In this document: piece by piece, positions 23,743 to 31,371 of the stretch
How positions within the stretch are numbered: the stretch's first letter is position 1
Layout of the letters: the number at the start of each line of letters is the position of its first letter
IMG/VR virus record: IMGVR_UViG_3300028193_000001
Span: 1 to 42,556 of that record
Origin: a virus
Length of the DNA stretch: 42,556 nt
Strand: one strand, 5' to 3'
Position numbers and translations under genes: made by a program
Notes under the pieces: generated by a model
Database searches by the model: none
What the model saw: only the letters and a program-made list of their open reading frames with translations
Told to the model about the DNA's origin: nothing

Positions 23743-24525
23743 ATGATGAAAAAGAGAATGAAAAAAAGTATATTTATTTTAATTATATTTCTAACCTTTT
23801 TACATTTTTATATGTATGCTGAAGAAATAAATACTGGATTTATGCAAATTATGGGAGTTTTAAAAGGTGAATCTTCTATAAAATTATATTGGGGGTTAAG
23901 TATTGGATCGTCCTCAGACAAATACCCATATAAAATGAAATCACAATTGCTATATGATTTTAATGTATGGCTTACGGATGAACCCGATAGTAATGAGATA
24001 ATTGGTCAAATAAAAGAATTTCGATTTATAAAAGAACACCATGAAATAATATCATCTTTATTTAAGCAATTTGGTATGATCGGGAATAGTCTTGGAATGT
24101 TTATATATCGTGATGGACAGATACCGATACGTGTTGCTGAATTTTCAGGCAAGCCGTGCCTGCTAATAACAGATGTTGCGACTGACAAAGTATATAATAC
24201 CCTTAGAACTACATCGAGAAGTAGGGCGTCTGATATTTTGAATTCAACTATCTTGCCTGAGCTTAACGACTTCAATAGAGGATTAAAAGATACAGATATC
24301 GATCAGTTCGGAATTATTGTTTCTTATGGGAGTAAGGATTTTCTTGATGATTACAATTTAAGTTTGAAGGGTGAAGCATTATGCCTTATTGTGTCAAAAA
24401 TTGATTGCGCTAAATTTATTAATGGCGAAATAACCGACAATGAGTTACTCGACAATTCTCATATTTTTATAAGTGATAGAAATATGATGTCCGGCTTTAA
24501 AAAAATTAATATAAATATTGAATAA
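23743..24525 (+). CDS. Exported protein of unknown function
   Basis: The protein has 260 aa from ATG 23743, or 255 from ATG 23758. The start region is a signal peptide (KKSIFILIIFLTFLHFYMYAEE). The rest is soluble and mixed alpha/beta (LYWGLSIGSSSDKYPYKMKS; FGMIGNSLGMFIYRDGQ). I prefer 23758 because the MKKSIF start then matches the genes at 24525 and 25945. It lies in a cluster of exported proteins right after the integrase, a typical place for lysogenic-conversion genes. The family is unknown. Confidence 0.6.
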   Translation: MMKKRMKKSIFILIIFLTFLHFYMYAEEINTGFMQIMGVLKGESSIKLYWGLSIGSSSDKYPYKMKSQLLYDFNVWLTDEPDSNEIIGQIKEFRFIKEHHEIISSLFKQFGMIGNSLGMFIYRDGQIPIRVAEFSGKPCLLITDVATDKVYNTLRTTSRSRASDILNSTILPELNDFNRGLKDTDIDQFGIIVSYGSKDFLDDYNLSLKGEALCLIVSKIDCAKFINGEITDNELLDNSHIFISDRNMMSGFKKININIE

Positions 24526-24608
24526 TGAAAAAAAGTATATTTATTATTATAATATTATTATTAGTATATTCCTTTTTAAATGGCTGGTGTTGGGAGAAAA
24601 TAGTATGA
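24525..24608 (+). pseudogene. Truncated duplicate of a signal-peptide gene start
   Basis: A 27-codon frame (MKKSIFIIIILLLVYSFLNG...) is nearly identical over about 60 nt to the start of the gene at 25945, then diverges and stops at 24606-24608. Its ATG overlaps the stop of the gene before it, and its stop overlaps the next start (ATGA). It looks like a copied 5' end whose body was lost or replaced. It may still serve to couple translation. Confidence 0.6.
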
Positions 24609-24931
24609 AAATTGACAATCTTATTTTTTTTGGTATGAGCAAAAAAGAAGCTATCGCCATCGCCGAGGAAATGGAAAAAATGGCTTCTGATATAAAAAAT
24701 AGTGATCTTTTTCTTCATAACCATGAAGAAAATATATTCCAGGATATAGCCGATGCCTTATGTGGAGAAATGCGCCACGTAAAAGATTTTGGAATACACA
24801 TACCAATAAATAAAATAATAAGTTTGGCAAAGAAAAAATTCGGGTTGAGGTATATATTCTTTTATTGGAGAAGAAAGTTTTATTTACAACAAATAATTTT
24901 AAATATCGTTGCAGATGAAAAAGGAAGTTGA
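24605..24931 (+). CDS. Hypothetical protein of the exported-gene cluster
   Basis: This 108-aa protein starts at ATG 24605, with GGGAGAAAA before it. An open extension upstream would re-read the duplicated signal region in another frame and is not used. It contains a helical, acidic N-terminal half (SKKEAIAIAEEMEKMASDIK) and a basic, aromatic C-terminal half (RYIFFYWRRKFYLQQIIL). It shows no signal peptide. The family is unknown. Confidence 0.55.
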   Translation: MKIDNLIFFGMSKKEAIAIAEEMEKMASDIKNSDLFLHNHEENIFQDIADALCGEMRHVKDFGIHIPINKIISLAKKKFGLRYIFFYWRRKFYLQQIILNIVADEKGS

Positions 24932-24944
24932 AAAAGGAAGACCT

Positions 24945-24981
24945 CACGCAAAGAACGCAGAGAAATACGCAGAGGAAGAAA
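24945..24981 (+). repeat. Family D repeat
   Basis: CACGCAAAGAACGCAGAGAAATACGCAGAGG is open in frame with the next gene. If that gene started upstream (24909) the repeat would be part of its N-terminus. Confidence 0.85.
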
Positions 24982-25097
24982 AGAATAAAAACATAAATGA
25001 GGATTTTAAAGATTGGGCTGATAAGCATCAAGAAGAATTTATGGAAATGCAAAAACGGGCAAGAGGTCCTCAGAAAAGAAAGGAAAGAGGTGGATCA

Positions 25098-25697
25098 ATG
25101 AATAGTAAAATTTTGATAAGATGTTTTATTGCCTTATCGATAATTATGTTCATAGTATGGGTATTTTTACTAATTCAGCACAACCTTCAAAGAATTAATC
25201 TGACAGCAGCGGATTCTGTCGAGACCAAGTCATATAATGTTGAAATATCAGATGAACGTGGTAATTATAAATATTATACGGCTAATGCAGATATGTCATA
25301 CGATTATGATAATGGGGCAAAGTTCAAGGTTGCCTGTGATCTTACAGCAAGTTTTCATTTTTCATTTTTAACGGAATATGATCCCAACGAAAGTAATATT
25401 GATAAAATCGAATACACTTATGTTGAATTGAAATCGAGAGATGCTTGTTTCTCTATTTATTATGAAGATATTGAAAAGGAAAAGGAATCCCGGTATCATT
25501 TTGGACCTGAAGAATCTTATCGTACTTTTCTTGAGAAAAAGGATTATCTGAATTTGTATGAAGTCTTAAAATCTGATGTTATTTTTGTAAAATTTTATGG
25601 TAAAAAGGACGATTATAGTTATAAATTGCCGGATGAACAGCTTGAGGGTTTGCGTACAATCGTTAATTTATATCACGAATTGTATAAGGAGGAATGA
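25098..25697 (+). CDS. Single-pass membrane protein of unknown function
   Basis: This 199-aa protein has one N-terminal membrane segment (RCFIALSIIMFIVWVFLLIQ) and a soluble, acidic, beta-rich domain (YNVEISDERGNYKYYTANAD; DGEE-type loops). The start at 25098 has AAGAGGTGG 6 nt upstream. A longer frame from 24909 exists but would translate a family-D repeat. It is part of the exported cluster; the domain should face the periplasm. Confidence 0.6.
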   Translation: MNSKILIRCFIALSIIMFIVWVFLLIQHNLQRINLTAADSVETKSYNVEISDERGNYKYYTANADMSYDYDNGAKFKVACDLTASFHFSFLTEYDPNESNIDKIEYTYVELKSRDACFSIYYEDIEKEKESRYHFGPEESYRTFLEKKDYLNLYEVLKSDVIFVKFYGKKDDYSYKLPDEQLEGLRTIVNLYHELYKEE

Positions 25698-25948
25698 TGG
25701 GAATAAATTATCAAGAATTTTTAATGTATGTTGCAGAAAATGCTTTGGAAAAATTAATGTATGAACCCATAATATTAAGTCATGAAATAACTGTAAATGA
25801 TAGCACTTCTTATCATCCTGCAGAAAAGAAAGGTTTTTGGAAACTGAAACTATATTATAAAGATGAACCTTTTATTGATATCTATATTTCTTTTGTAGAT
25901 TATAATAAATATTCTCTTGACTTTAAAAAATTAAAGGGGGTTGGATGA
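25694..25948 (+). CDS. Hypothetical small protein
   Basis: This 84-aa protein overlaps the preceding gene (ATGATG at the stop) and has AAGGAGGAA as its ribosome site. It contains a helix (NYQEFLMYVAENALEKLMYE) and strands (PFIDIYISFVDYNKYSLDF). Its stop overlaps the next gene's ATG (ATGA). It looks like a member of the same coupled cluster; the function is unknown. Confidence 0.6.
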   Translation: MMGINYQEFLMYVAENALEKLMYEPIILSHEITVNDSTSYHPAEKKGFWKLKLYYKDEPFIDIYISFVDYNKYSLDFKKLKGVG

Positions 25949-26541
25949 AAAAAAGTATATTTATTATTATAATATTATTATTAGTATGTTCCTTTTTAAA
26001 TGGCTGGGGGCGTAAGGAGAGAAAGCTCAATTTTATAGAGGAAACAAATCATATTGTCGCTTTTGAGTTCACAACAAATTCTGATCTTGGCATTCAATTC
26101 ATCCGAAGTGTCGCCCATAAGCCGGGTATTTTCTTTCATGTTCAAAGCCATCTTGGTAGCCCGGCTGAAGAGTGTGTATATGGAAGCATCACTCCTTATA
26201 TTGCTGAGGAAATATATGGCGACTGGTATAGGGGAGATGATAAGCATAGTATCCTCTATGCAGTAGGAGTGTCGCTTGCGATGTCGCCCTCGACATTATT
26301 ATGCTTAGGTATGGGAATAGCACAGCAGATTACATACAGAAATTACATGGACCTCACCGGTATCCTCGGCGATGGGGGATCTTATTATGTTATCGAGAAA
26401 GATGAGTGGGGGATCAGCCCATATCTTTCAATTAATTTTAAGGTTTCTCGGTTTATGATATGTGCATTCTCGCTTTCGACCTATCCGTTCCAGGTGGGTT
26501 TTGGGCTTGGTGCGGATTTCGGGATTGCTGGGATAAAATAA
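25945..26541 (+). CDS. Exported, possibly outer-membrane-like protein
   Basis: This 198-aa protein has a signal peptide (KKSIFIIIILLLVCSFLNGW) followed by a charged region and a Gly- and aromatic-rich end with alternating hydrophobic residues (SPYLSINFKVSRFMICAFSL; VGFGLGADFGIAGI). The C-terminal part looks like beta-barrel-type strands. It could alter the surface of a Gram-negative lysogen. Its first about 60 nt are almost identical to 24525-24585. The outer-membrane call is inference. Confidence 0.55.
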   Translation: MKKSIFIIIILLLVCSFLNGWGRKERKLNFIEETNHIVAFEFTTNSDLGIQFIRSVAHKPGIFFHVQSHLGSPAEECVYGSITPYIAEEIYGDWYRGDDKHSILYAVGVSLAMSPSTLLCLGMGIAQQITYRNYMDLTGILGDGGSYYVIEKDEWGISPYLSINFKVSRFMICAFSLSTYPFQVGFGLGADFGIAGIK

Positions 26542-26545
26542 TGGA

Positions 26546-26690
26546 GAAAAGAGTTCACGCAGAGATCTCAAAGAAAGACCGCAGAGGAAGAAGAGAAAAT
26601 AAAAATGAACAAATATAAAATTAAATTTCTCTGCGATCTCTGTGTCCTTCCTCTGCGTGCTCTGCGAGATTCTTTACGTGAAATAAAGAT
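26546..26690 (+). repeat. Family D repeats, inverted pair
   Basis: TTCACGCAGAGATCTC and CCGCAGAGGAAG units (26549-26592) are followed by complement-oriented CTCTGCGATCTCTGTG and CCTCTGCGTGCTCTGCG (26629-26668). The two halves can pair into a large hairpin. No gene is seen apart from a 17-codon frame just downstream. Confidence 0.85.
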
Positions 26691-26708
26691 GGAAAGGAAA
26701 TATCTATT

Positions 26709-26762
26709 ATGATCAAGGAACAGGATGTTGAAGTAACCGCATTAAAAAAGGAGAAGCCATGA
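26709..26762 (+). CDS. Possible 17-residue leader ORF
   Basis: ATG 26709 opens a 17-codon frame (MIKEQDVEVTALKKEKP) whose TGA overlaps the next start by ATGA. Its 3' part holds the AAGGAG ribosome site of the next gene. It is too short to be sure; coupling is the only support. Confidence 0.3.
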   Translation: MIKEQDVEVTALKKEKP

Positions 26763-27406
26763 TCATCAGAAACGAACAGGGGGATTTTGATATCTCGGGG
26801 ACAGTTGTTTATCTGTCTGATCTGTGGAGTTACTATGATAAATCCGAGGTGTTGAAGGATATGCAGGAGGGCAAAATCTCAGCACATAAATGGACGGATG
26901 AGACCACAGATATTGAGAAATTGCAAGATTTCTTGGAAGGAAAAACTGTACTTTCCGGACTTATTACGAAAAAATATCTTGACTACAAATCATTCATAGA
27001 TTCGGATTCGGTTAAATTTTCTGAGCTAAAAAAAATGTTAAATAAAAGATTTGAAAGCTATGAAATAATGATGCGCAGCATCCTTTTCAAACTCAACGAA
27101 CTGCTCTCACAATTTTGCCAGGATAAGTTTATCGGGCTAAAGGAAATAGCTGAAGATTATTCTTATCGTGGCAGGCAAATTTATACACTAAAATCATTAA
27201 GGAACAAAATCCGATCGGAAAGATTTGGGAATATGGAAGTCGGACATTTGGATATAGATGATCTTCATATCACCTTAATGAAGCGGGGTATGAAATGGAT
27301 TACTCCTCTTGTACATTGGCAAACCGAGCGAAACAAGTTATCCTACAATCATTATTGGAGAGCGTTCAGTCGAAAAAAATTTTGTACGAAGGTATGTGTA
27401 AAATGA
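26759..27406 (+). CDS. Hypothetical helical protein
   Basis: This 215-aa protein has an N-terminal domain (ISGTVVYLSDLWSYYDKSEV) and a helical, Leu- and Lys-rich middle (FKLNELLSQFCQDKFIGLKE). A basic C-terminus (RAFSRKKFCTKVCV) ends just before the AT-rich region with a terminator. A good ribosome site (AAGGAG) is present. It is last of the genes before the replication block. The family is unknown. Confidence 0.6.
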   Translation: MIIRNEQGDFDISGTVVYLSDLWSYYDKSEVLKDMQEGKISAHKWTDETTDIEKLQDFLEGKTVLSGLITKKYLDYKSFIDSDSVKFSELKKMLNKRFESYEIMMRSILFKLNELLSQFCQDKFIGLKEIAEDYSYRGRQIYTLKSLRNKIRSERFGNMEVGHLDIDDLHITLMKRGMKWITPLVHWQTERNKLSYNHYWRAFSRKKFCTKVCVK

Positions 27407-27616
27407 AAGTAAAGTCATTTTTTGGAACATTTTTGGTAAGTTCTGTTTTTTTAATAAATTCTGTAAAATCGCATAAGTGTTAAACACACAGGAAGATGTG
27501 TCTTTTGGTTATAGTTCCTTCCTTTTTTTAGGAATATTAGCAATGTCTGATAATGTAGATATCGTCACTTAAAAGCTAATAGGTTGGAATAGCCCTGCAA
27601 ATAGGGCATAAACTAT
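27407..27616. other. Gene-free AT-rich stretch
   Basis: No gene is seen. The stretch contains a short TTCCT/AGGAA hairpin and an ACACA/TGTGT pair near 27483-27530 that may be part of a leader or transcript end. It lies directly before the terminator at 27617. Confidence 0.4.
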
Positions 27617-27662
27617 ATAAAAGAGTCATATTTCCCTGTGTGGAAAATGTGGCTCTTTTTGT
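27617..27662 (+). terminator. Probable terminator before the replication genes
   Basis: AAAAGAGTCATATTTCC pairs imperfectly with GGAAAATGTGGCTCTTTTT around a loop CTGTGT, and the stem ends in a T run. It should end the exported-protein operon. Confidence 0.7.
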
Positions 27663-27708
27663 ATTATAGGGCATAAAATGATAAATCAAAGCAGGAAGCC
27701 GAGCTTTG

Positions 27709-27738
27709 TTTACATAATAAAGATTATCTAAATAAAAT
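27709..27738 (+). promoter_or_regulatory. Probable promoter of the replication operon
   Basis: TTTACA (27709-27714), an 18-bp AT-rich spacer and TAAAAT (27733-27738). The first gene starts at 27757 with AAGGAG between. Confidence 0.6.
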
Positions 27739-27756
27739 ATTCGATAAGGAGACTCG

Positions 27757-27912
27757 ATGGCTGTAAAGAAAATTGAAAATACTGCAAAGGAATGTAGTAA
27801 AGAATATGAAATGCTACTGAAAAAGTATTGGGATACTAAAGTGGCGACAGATATTATCAAAGCATTTGAACTTGGGCGACGACTGGGTGCTCTTACACTC
27901 AAGAAAAAATGA
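27757..27912 (+). CDS. Small protein upstream of the replication initiator
   Basis: This 51-aa lysine-rich helical protein (MAVKKIENTAKECSKEYEML...) ends in KAFELGRRLGALTLKKK. It has a clear ribosome site (AAGGAGA, 6 nt before ATG) and is preceded by a promoter. It ends about 40 bp before the initiator gene. It may be a small DNA-binding or regulatory protein; no family is recognised. Confidence 0.6.
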   Translation: MAVKKIENTAKECSKEYEMLLKKYWDTKVATDIIKAFELGRRLGALTLKKK

Positions 27913-27953
27913 TCTGTTTTCATAAAACAACCATGTGGAGAATGTAATTCTGT

Positions 27954-28835
27954 ATGTCAAGAAAAATAATTGAGAACAAAAAAACCGGATTTATCCTTGC
28001 TTTTCGATCTATTCGTGAAAATTGGAAGTGGGGACGCAAACCTTACTCGAATTTACATGCCTTTTTGGATCTGATAATGGAAGCAGAATTTGAAGATCGT
28101 GAAATTGAAGTGGGAAATGACATAGTTTTAATCAAAAGAGGGCAGGTTTACCGATCCTTACGTGATTGGGCGACAAGATGGGGGTGGCATAGAAACAGTG
28201 TTGACCGATACTTCCGCAAAATGGAATTTGATTCCACGATTTTGCGAGAAAACGTCAAAAAACAGGTCATGCTAACCGTCGTCAAGTACGATGATTACCA
28301 GATTCGGCGGGACAATGCTGGGACAATGCTGGGACAATGCTGGGACAATGCTGGGACACCTCATCCATTATTTAAGAAAGAATTAAAAGAAGGATATGAT
28401 GATATCATCAATGATATACAGAATATTAATAATAATATATATATTACCCAGTTGAAATCGCTGATTTCTAAGTGGAATTTTGATGAGGAGACGACCGATG
28501 AGATTTTTTCTTTGATCAAAGACGAAGAAGTTGCTGTGCTTTATCTCGAAAAGGCAAAATCTATAAATAACATTATTCGATCAAAGGGAAATATCAACAA
28601 TCCATCGAGGTATTTTTATACATGTTTGAAAAATTTCAATCCGAAGATAGATAAGAAGTCTCGGAAATTTGCACGGAAGATCATTAAGGAAAACGAGAAT
28701 CGTAAAAAAATGCTGGATACTGTCGAGCAAGAAGAAAGAGAAAGAGAAGAACTAAAAAAGAATGATCCGGAAAAATATTATGAGTTTCTGAATTTATTTA
28801 TTTCCTGGGATGAATTCAAAAAGGGGCAAACATGA
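27954..28835 (+). CDS. Replication initiator / replisome organiser
   Basis: This 293-aa protein has an N-terminal winged-helix pattern of phage replisome organisers (lambda O or DnaD-like): IVLIKRGQVYRSLRDWATRW, then GWHRNSVDRYFRKMEFD and KYDDYQIR. A low-complexity linker (DNAGTMLGQCWDNAGT) is encoded by four 11-bp iterons. The C-terminal helical domain (about 150-290) would recruit helicase. As in lambda O, the presumed origin lies inside the gene. A DnaB helicase gene lies downstream at 34878. Confidence 0.82.
   Translation: MSRKIIENKKTGFILAFRSIRENWKWGRKPYSNLHAFLDLIMEAEFEDREIEVGNDIVLIKRGQVYRSLRDWATRWGWHRNSVDRYFRKMEFDSTILRENVKKQVMLTVVKYDDYQIRRDNAGTMLGQCWDNAGTPHPLFKKELKEGYDDIINDIQNINNNIYITQLKSLISKWNFDEETTDEIFSLIKDEEVAVLYLEKAKSINNIIRSKGNINNPSRYFYTCLKNFNPKIDKKSRKFARKIIKENENRKKMLDTVEQEEREREELKKNDPEKYYEFLNLFISWDEFKKGQT
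28309..28358 (+). repeat. Four 11-bp iterons (GGGACAATGCT), likely origin
   Basis: Perfect direct copies lie at 28309-28319, 28320-28330, 28331-28341 and 28342-28352, with a partial fifth at 28353-28358. The spacing equals one helical turn, so all copies face the same side of the DNA, as expected for initiator binding sites. Confidence 0.85.
28361..28447. other. AT-rich putative unwinding element of the origin
   Basis: Directly next to the iterons, this stretch ends in AATATTAATAATAATATATA-type sequence and contains GATATGATGATATCATC dyads. Iterons plus an adjacent AT-rich stretch inside the initiator gene mimic the lambda ori arrangement. Confidence 0.65.
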
Positions 28836-29080
28836 TATTCCGACAGGCAGAAAAGGAATATTGGTATGAATTACGGATTATGCCGGGGGATTGGAATAGA
28901 CCAGAAAAGGGATGTGGAAAGAAATTCATAAAAAAATTAAAAGAACAGGTCCCAGCACAGCAGCGCAGATTCATCAAACGGAAGGATTGCTGGCTTATTC
29001 ATCAGAAAGCAAAGCATATTGTTGATGGTCTGATCGGTGAGATCTGGGGCGGACAGAGAGGGTTGTTTGATGAGGAATAA
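28832..29080 (+). CDS. Hypothetical small protein of the replication block
   Basis: This 82-aa basic protein overlaps the initiator stop by 4 bp. It contains Trp- and Lys-rich segments (YWYELRIMPGDWNRPEKG; KRKDCWLIHQKAKHIVDGL). It may act with the initiator, but the sequence does not say how. The family is unknown. Confidence 0.6.
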   Translation: MIFRQAEKEYWYELRIMPGDWNRPEKGCGKKFIKKLKEQVPAQQRRFIKRKDCWLIHQKAKHIVDGLIGEIWGGQRGLFDEE

Positions 29081-29084
29081 AAGA

Positions 29085-29182
29085 GTTCACACGGAGATCG
29101 CAAAGAATCTCGCAGAACACGCAGAGGAAGATAATTTTAAAAAAATAAAATAGCGTTCCCAAATCGGAGTTTGGGAACGAGA
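29085..29182 (+). repeat. Repeat cluster (families D and A)
   Basis: GTTCACACGGAGATCG and CTCGCAGAACACGCAGAGG (D) are followed by the palindrome GTTCCCAAATCGGAG... at 29153-29182 (A). No gene is seen in this gap. Confidence 0.85.
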
Positions 29183-29197
29183 AGATAGGAGACTAAT

Positions 29198-29404
29198 ATG
29201 GCAATAATAGCAAGTTTGGCAGGAATATTTGTATTTATATTCGCATTGTTACTTTTCCTCATAATTGGATGGGGATGGTATGCCCTTTTGTGGGCTTGGG
29301 TTGCAGGATTTTTTTCTATCCTACTTCTACTTTTTCTCGGCAGGAATGCACCGAGATATTTTGATGATGATGAATACAAACCAAGAGAGGAGAACAAAAA
29401 ATGA
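29198..29404 (+). CDS. Small two-TM membrane protein
   Basis: This 68-aa protein has two membrane segments (about 3-24, SLAGIFVFIFALLLFLIIGW; 28-48, LWAWVAGFFSILLLLFLG) and a charged tail (FDDDEYKPREENKK). A good ribosome site (AGGAGA) precedes it. Its stop overlaps the next start (ATGA). The function is unknown; candidates are a superinfection-type or holin-like protein. Confidence 0.6.
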   Translation: MAIIASLAGIFVFIFALLLFLIIGWGWYALLWAWVAGFFSILLLLFLGRNAPRYFDDDEYKPREENKK

Positions 29405-29568
29405 AAATCATTGAAATGCTGGATGAGTTTTTTACAGATTTAGATTTTAGAGGACTTCTTGTTTTTTCATATTTAATTTTTCCTTTGATGACTACAATGG
29501 TACTTGCGGAATGGATGTTTCCGGGTTTTATTACAAGAGAGATACCACTGATAAAAAAACGGTTATGA
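29401..29568 (+). CDS. Small membrane protein
   Basis: This 55-aa protein is coupled to the gene before (ATGA) and to the gene after (ATGA). It has an acidic, amphipathic start (MKIIEMLDEFFTDLDF) and one membrane segment (LLVFSYLIFPLMTTMVLAEW), then a basic end (REIPLIKKRL). The function is unknown. The tight overlaps on both sides support it. Confidence 0.6.
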   Translation: MKIIEMLDEFFTDLDFRGLLVFSYLIFPLMTTMVLAEWMFPGFITREIPLIKKRL

Positions 29569-29870
29569 TTTTAATAAAAAATAACAGAGAGAGCATTCCC
29601 AAATCGGAGTTTGGGAATGAGAAGTACTCATTTTTTATTATTAGGCGCATTGGTTTTTGCGGTCTTTTTCCCTCCAATGGGTTTTTCAGCCGCTCCTCCT
29701 TTCACCGGTGCGCCTTTTTTCAAGAGTTCACGCATCCGCCTTCATTTCATTACGGCGTGACAGGGAGAAAACAAAATGATGAAAGTGAAGAACAAATATT
29801 GAAAGAAATACATGAGCGGGTGCAGGGATTGTTGGAAGATTATATAGCAAAAAAGAAAATAGAAGGATAA
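29565..29870 (+). CDS. Repeat-interrupted small protein
   Basis: The 101-aa frame starts by ATGA overlap. Its first residues (MILIKNNRE) and its last about 30 (EEQILKEIHERVQGLLED...) look like ordinary coding sequence. The middle is made of a translated family-A palindrome (SIPKSEFGNE) and a family-G repeat (EFTHPPSFHYGVTG). This suggests a short gene into which repeats were inserted without breaking the frame. An overlapping 47-codon frame (29617-29760) with a signal-like start cannot be excluded. Confidence 0.5.
   Translation: MILIKNNRESIPKSEFGNEKYSFFIIRRIGFCGLFPSNGFFSRSSFHRCAFFQEFTHPPSFHYGVTGRKQNDESEEQILKEIHERVQGLLEDYIAKKKIEG
29593..29621 (+). repeat. Family A palindrome inside a coding frame
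   Basis: GCATTCCCAAATCGGAG...TTTGGGAATGAG is the same variant as at 29153 and 17217. It is read in frame in the 29565 gene. Confidence 0.85.
29732..29765 (+). repeat. Family G repeat (GTTCACGCATCCGCCTTC type)
   Basis: Further copies lie at 32393 and 36226, with a degenerate one near 9827. In all three good copies it is followed by GTGACAGG. Confidence 0.85.
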
Positions 29871-29872
29871 AA

Positions 29873-30067
29873 ATGGAAGAATTAATTGAAAAATTAGATT
29901 TGTTGATAAGGGAATATGATCTTTTAAAAACAGATATACGCTATCAAATTCTTAATGCCGAGAGATTGGGATTTAATATTGAACTTAAAGTGTTTGAAGA
30001 TAAAAAGAATTTAATTTATCAGATGGTTTGTGATCTTAAAGATTTAAAAAGGTTCTTGGAGGAATGA
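29873..30067 (+). CDS. Small coiled-coil protein
   Basis: This 64-aa protein consists almost wholly of heptad-like helix (ELIEKLDLLIREYDLLKTD; LIYQMVCDLKDLKRFL). It starts 3 bp after the previous gene and ends overlapping the region before the glutaredoxin-like gene. It may be an oligomerising partner, but no partner is evident. Confidence 0.6.
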   Translation: MEELIEKLDLLIREYDLLKTDIRYQILNAERLGFNIELKVFEDKKNLIYQMVCDLKDLKRFLEE

Positions 30068-30069
30068 GT

Positions 30070-30330
30070 ATGAAACGAATTGCAATTATTACAAGCGAAG
30101 GATGTGTGCCATGCAGGATGCTAAAGTACGAACTCAGCAAAAGAGAGATACCCTTTGATTCCTATGACGAGAATAGCTTGAACGCAGAGCATCTTTTAAA
30201 TCTCACAACAGAGATGGCTTCACCGATAACATTTTTGCTTGAGCAGAATCCACTGGGCGTAACACATGAAGTTGTAGCCGGGTATAGCATGGAGAAGCTA
30301 CAGAAGATATTGGATTGGTGGAGCGAGTAA
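30070..30330 (+). CDS. Glutaredoxin/NrdH-like redox protein
   Basis: This 86-aa thioredoxin-fold protein has C12-V-P-C15 near the N-terminus, preceded by a strand (KRIAIITSEG). Its TTEMASPITFLLEQ segment has the cis-Pro position, and a C-terminal helix follows (MEKLQKILDWW). Phage glutaredoxins supply electrons to ribonucleotide reductase or other enzymes; no RNR gene is seen here. The PAPS-reductase-like enzyme at 37340 could use it, but that is inference. I prefer ATG 30070 because GGAGG then lies 7 nt upstream. ATG 30064 is too close. Confidence 0.75.
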   Translation: MKRIAIITSEGCVPCRMLKYELSKREIPFDSYDENSLNAEHLLNLTTEMASPITFLLEQNPLGVTHEVVAGYSMEKLQKILDWWSE

Positions 30331-30335
30331 AATGA

Positions 30336-30385
30336 AAAGCGAAGAGCGAAGAGCGAGGAGTGAAAAGGCGAAGGGGCGAGGAATA
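30336..30385 (+). repeat. Family F repeat
   Basis: AGCGAAGAGCGAAGAGCGAGGAG units plus GGCGAAGGGGCGAGG lie before the second recombinase gene. Confidence 0.85.
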
Positions 30386-30402
30386 AAATTATTGGAGAGC
30401 GT

Positions 30403-31368
30403 ATGAATGATCATATAGTGCAGTTCAAGAATTACTTGATTGGATTGAAGTCATTGTCCGGGGCGACTGCGAAGAATTATTCCAGCAGGTTGGTATTGCT
30501 GGAGCGGAGATTCAATAAGCCGGTTCAGGATGTAACAGAGGATGAGCTTCAAACATATTTTCTTGAAATACGTCCTTACAAAAAACTGAATACGATCCGT
30601 CTCGAGCAGACTGCGATCAAGTCGTTTTTCCGCTGGTATTCCAAGAAATTCGGCAAGGAGGATCCATCCCAAGAACTCAGGGTCGGGCATGAAGAATACA
30701 CTGCGCCGGATATATTTTCGCCGGAGGAGTTTCAAAAAATGATGTTCGCTTGCGGAGATAGTAATTGGGTTAGTATCCGCAATAGGGCTATACTGGCATT
30801 GCTTGCAGATACGGGCATTCGCATCGGGGAGTTGGTGCAGCTCAAGGTCGGCAATATCGTATTTGATGAGAATAATAATAGGTTTCAGATTAATATTTTG
30901 GGAAACACAAAATCCTACAGACAGCGGAGTTTTCCTTTTTGCGAAGTCAAGGATCGGCTTATTATTGCTGAGAACTGGACCATGTATTGGCAGATGATCA
31001 AGTTGGTGAAGCAATGGCATTTGGATGCACCCTTGTTTCAGCCAAAAGAGTTTGGGGATTCCGGCACAGGCATAGCACTTTCAATCTCAACGGTACAGAA
31101 GCTGGTAAAGGATGTGGTGGAAAAGGCAGGTATTGAGAAAAATATCCACGTGCATACTTTCCGGCATACTTATGCGACATATTGTGTTGTAAATAATATA
31201 AATTTGGAGGTTTTGCGATGCCGACTGGGACATGCAAAATTAGAGTCAACTATGAAATATGTTCATCTTGCGGATATTGTACGTAAGGATTCGCTTATTC
31301 ATAATCCATACAGATATACGAGGACGAGTATATCGGGGTTTGCCAGGGCGATGAAGGGAACGAAATGA
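30403..31368 (+). CDS. Tyrosine recombinase, XerC/XerD-like
   Basis: This 321-aa recombinase has the full two-domain architecture: an N-terminal core-binding domain (FKNYLIGLKSLSGATAKNY) and a catalytic domain with Arg140 (DTGIRIGEL), His251 and Arg254 (HTFRH), His277 (LGHAKLEST) and Tyr286 (MKYVH). It is the second tyrosine recombinase of the genome. Roles to weigh: integrase proper, with the 22975 enzyme as excision or resolution partner, or a dimer resolvase. Confidence 0.9.
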   Translation: MNDHIVQFKNYLIGLKSLSGATAKNYSSRLVLLERRFNKPVQDVTEDELQTYFLEIRPYKKLNTIRLEQTAIKSFFRWYSKKFGKEDPSQELRVGHEEYTAPDIFSPEEFQKMMFACGDSNWVSIRNRAILALLADTGIRIGELVQLKVGNIVFDENNNRFQINILGNTKSYRQRSFPFCEVKDRLIIAENWTMYWQMIKLVKQWHLDAPLFQPKEFGDSGTGIALSISTVQKLVKDVVEKAGIEKNIHVHTFRHTYATYCVVNNINLEVLRCRLGHAKLESTMKYVHLADIVRKDSLIHNPYRYTRTSISGFARAMKGTK

Positions 31369-31371
31369 ATT

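Noticed and set aside
27576-27923. 115-codon minus-strand frame over the replication promoter
   Set aside because: Covers a terminator, a promoter and the opposite small gene; no ribosome site or motif.
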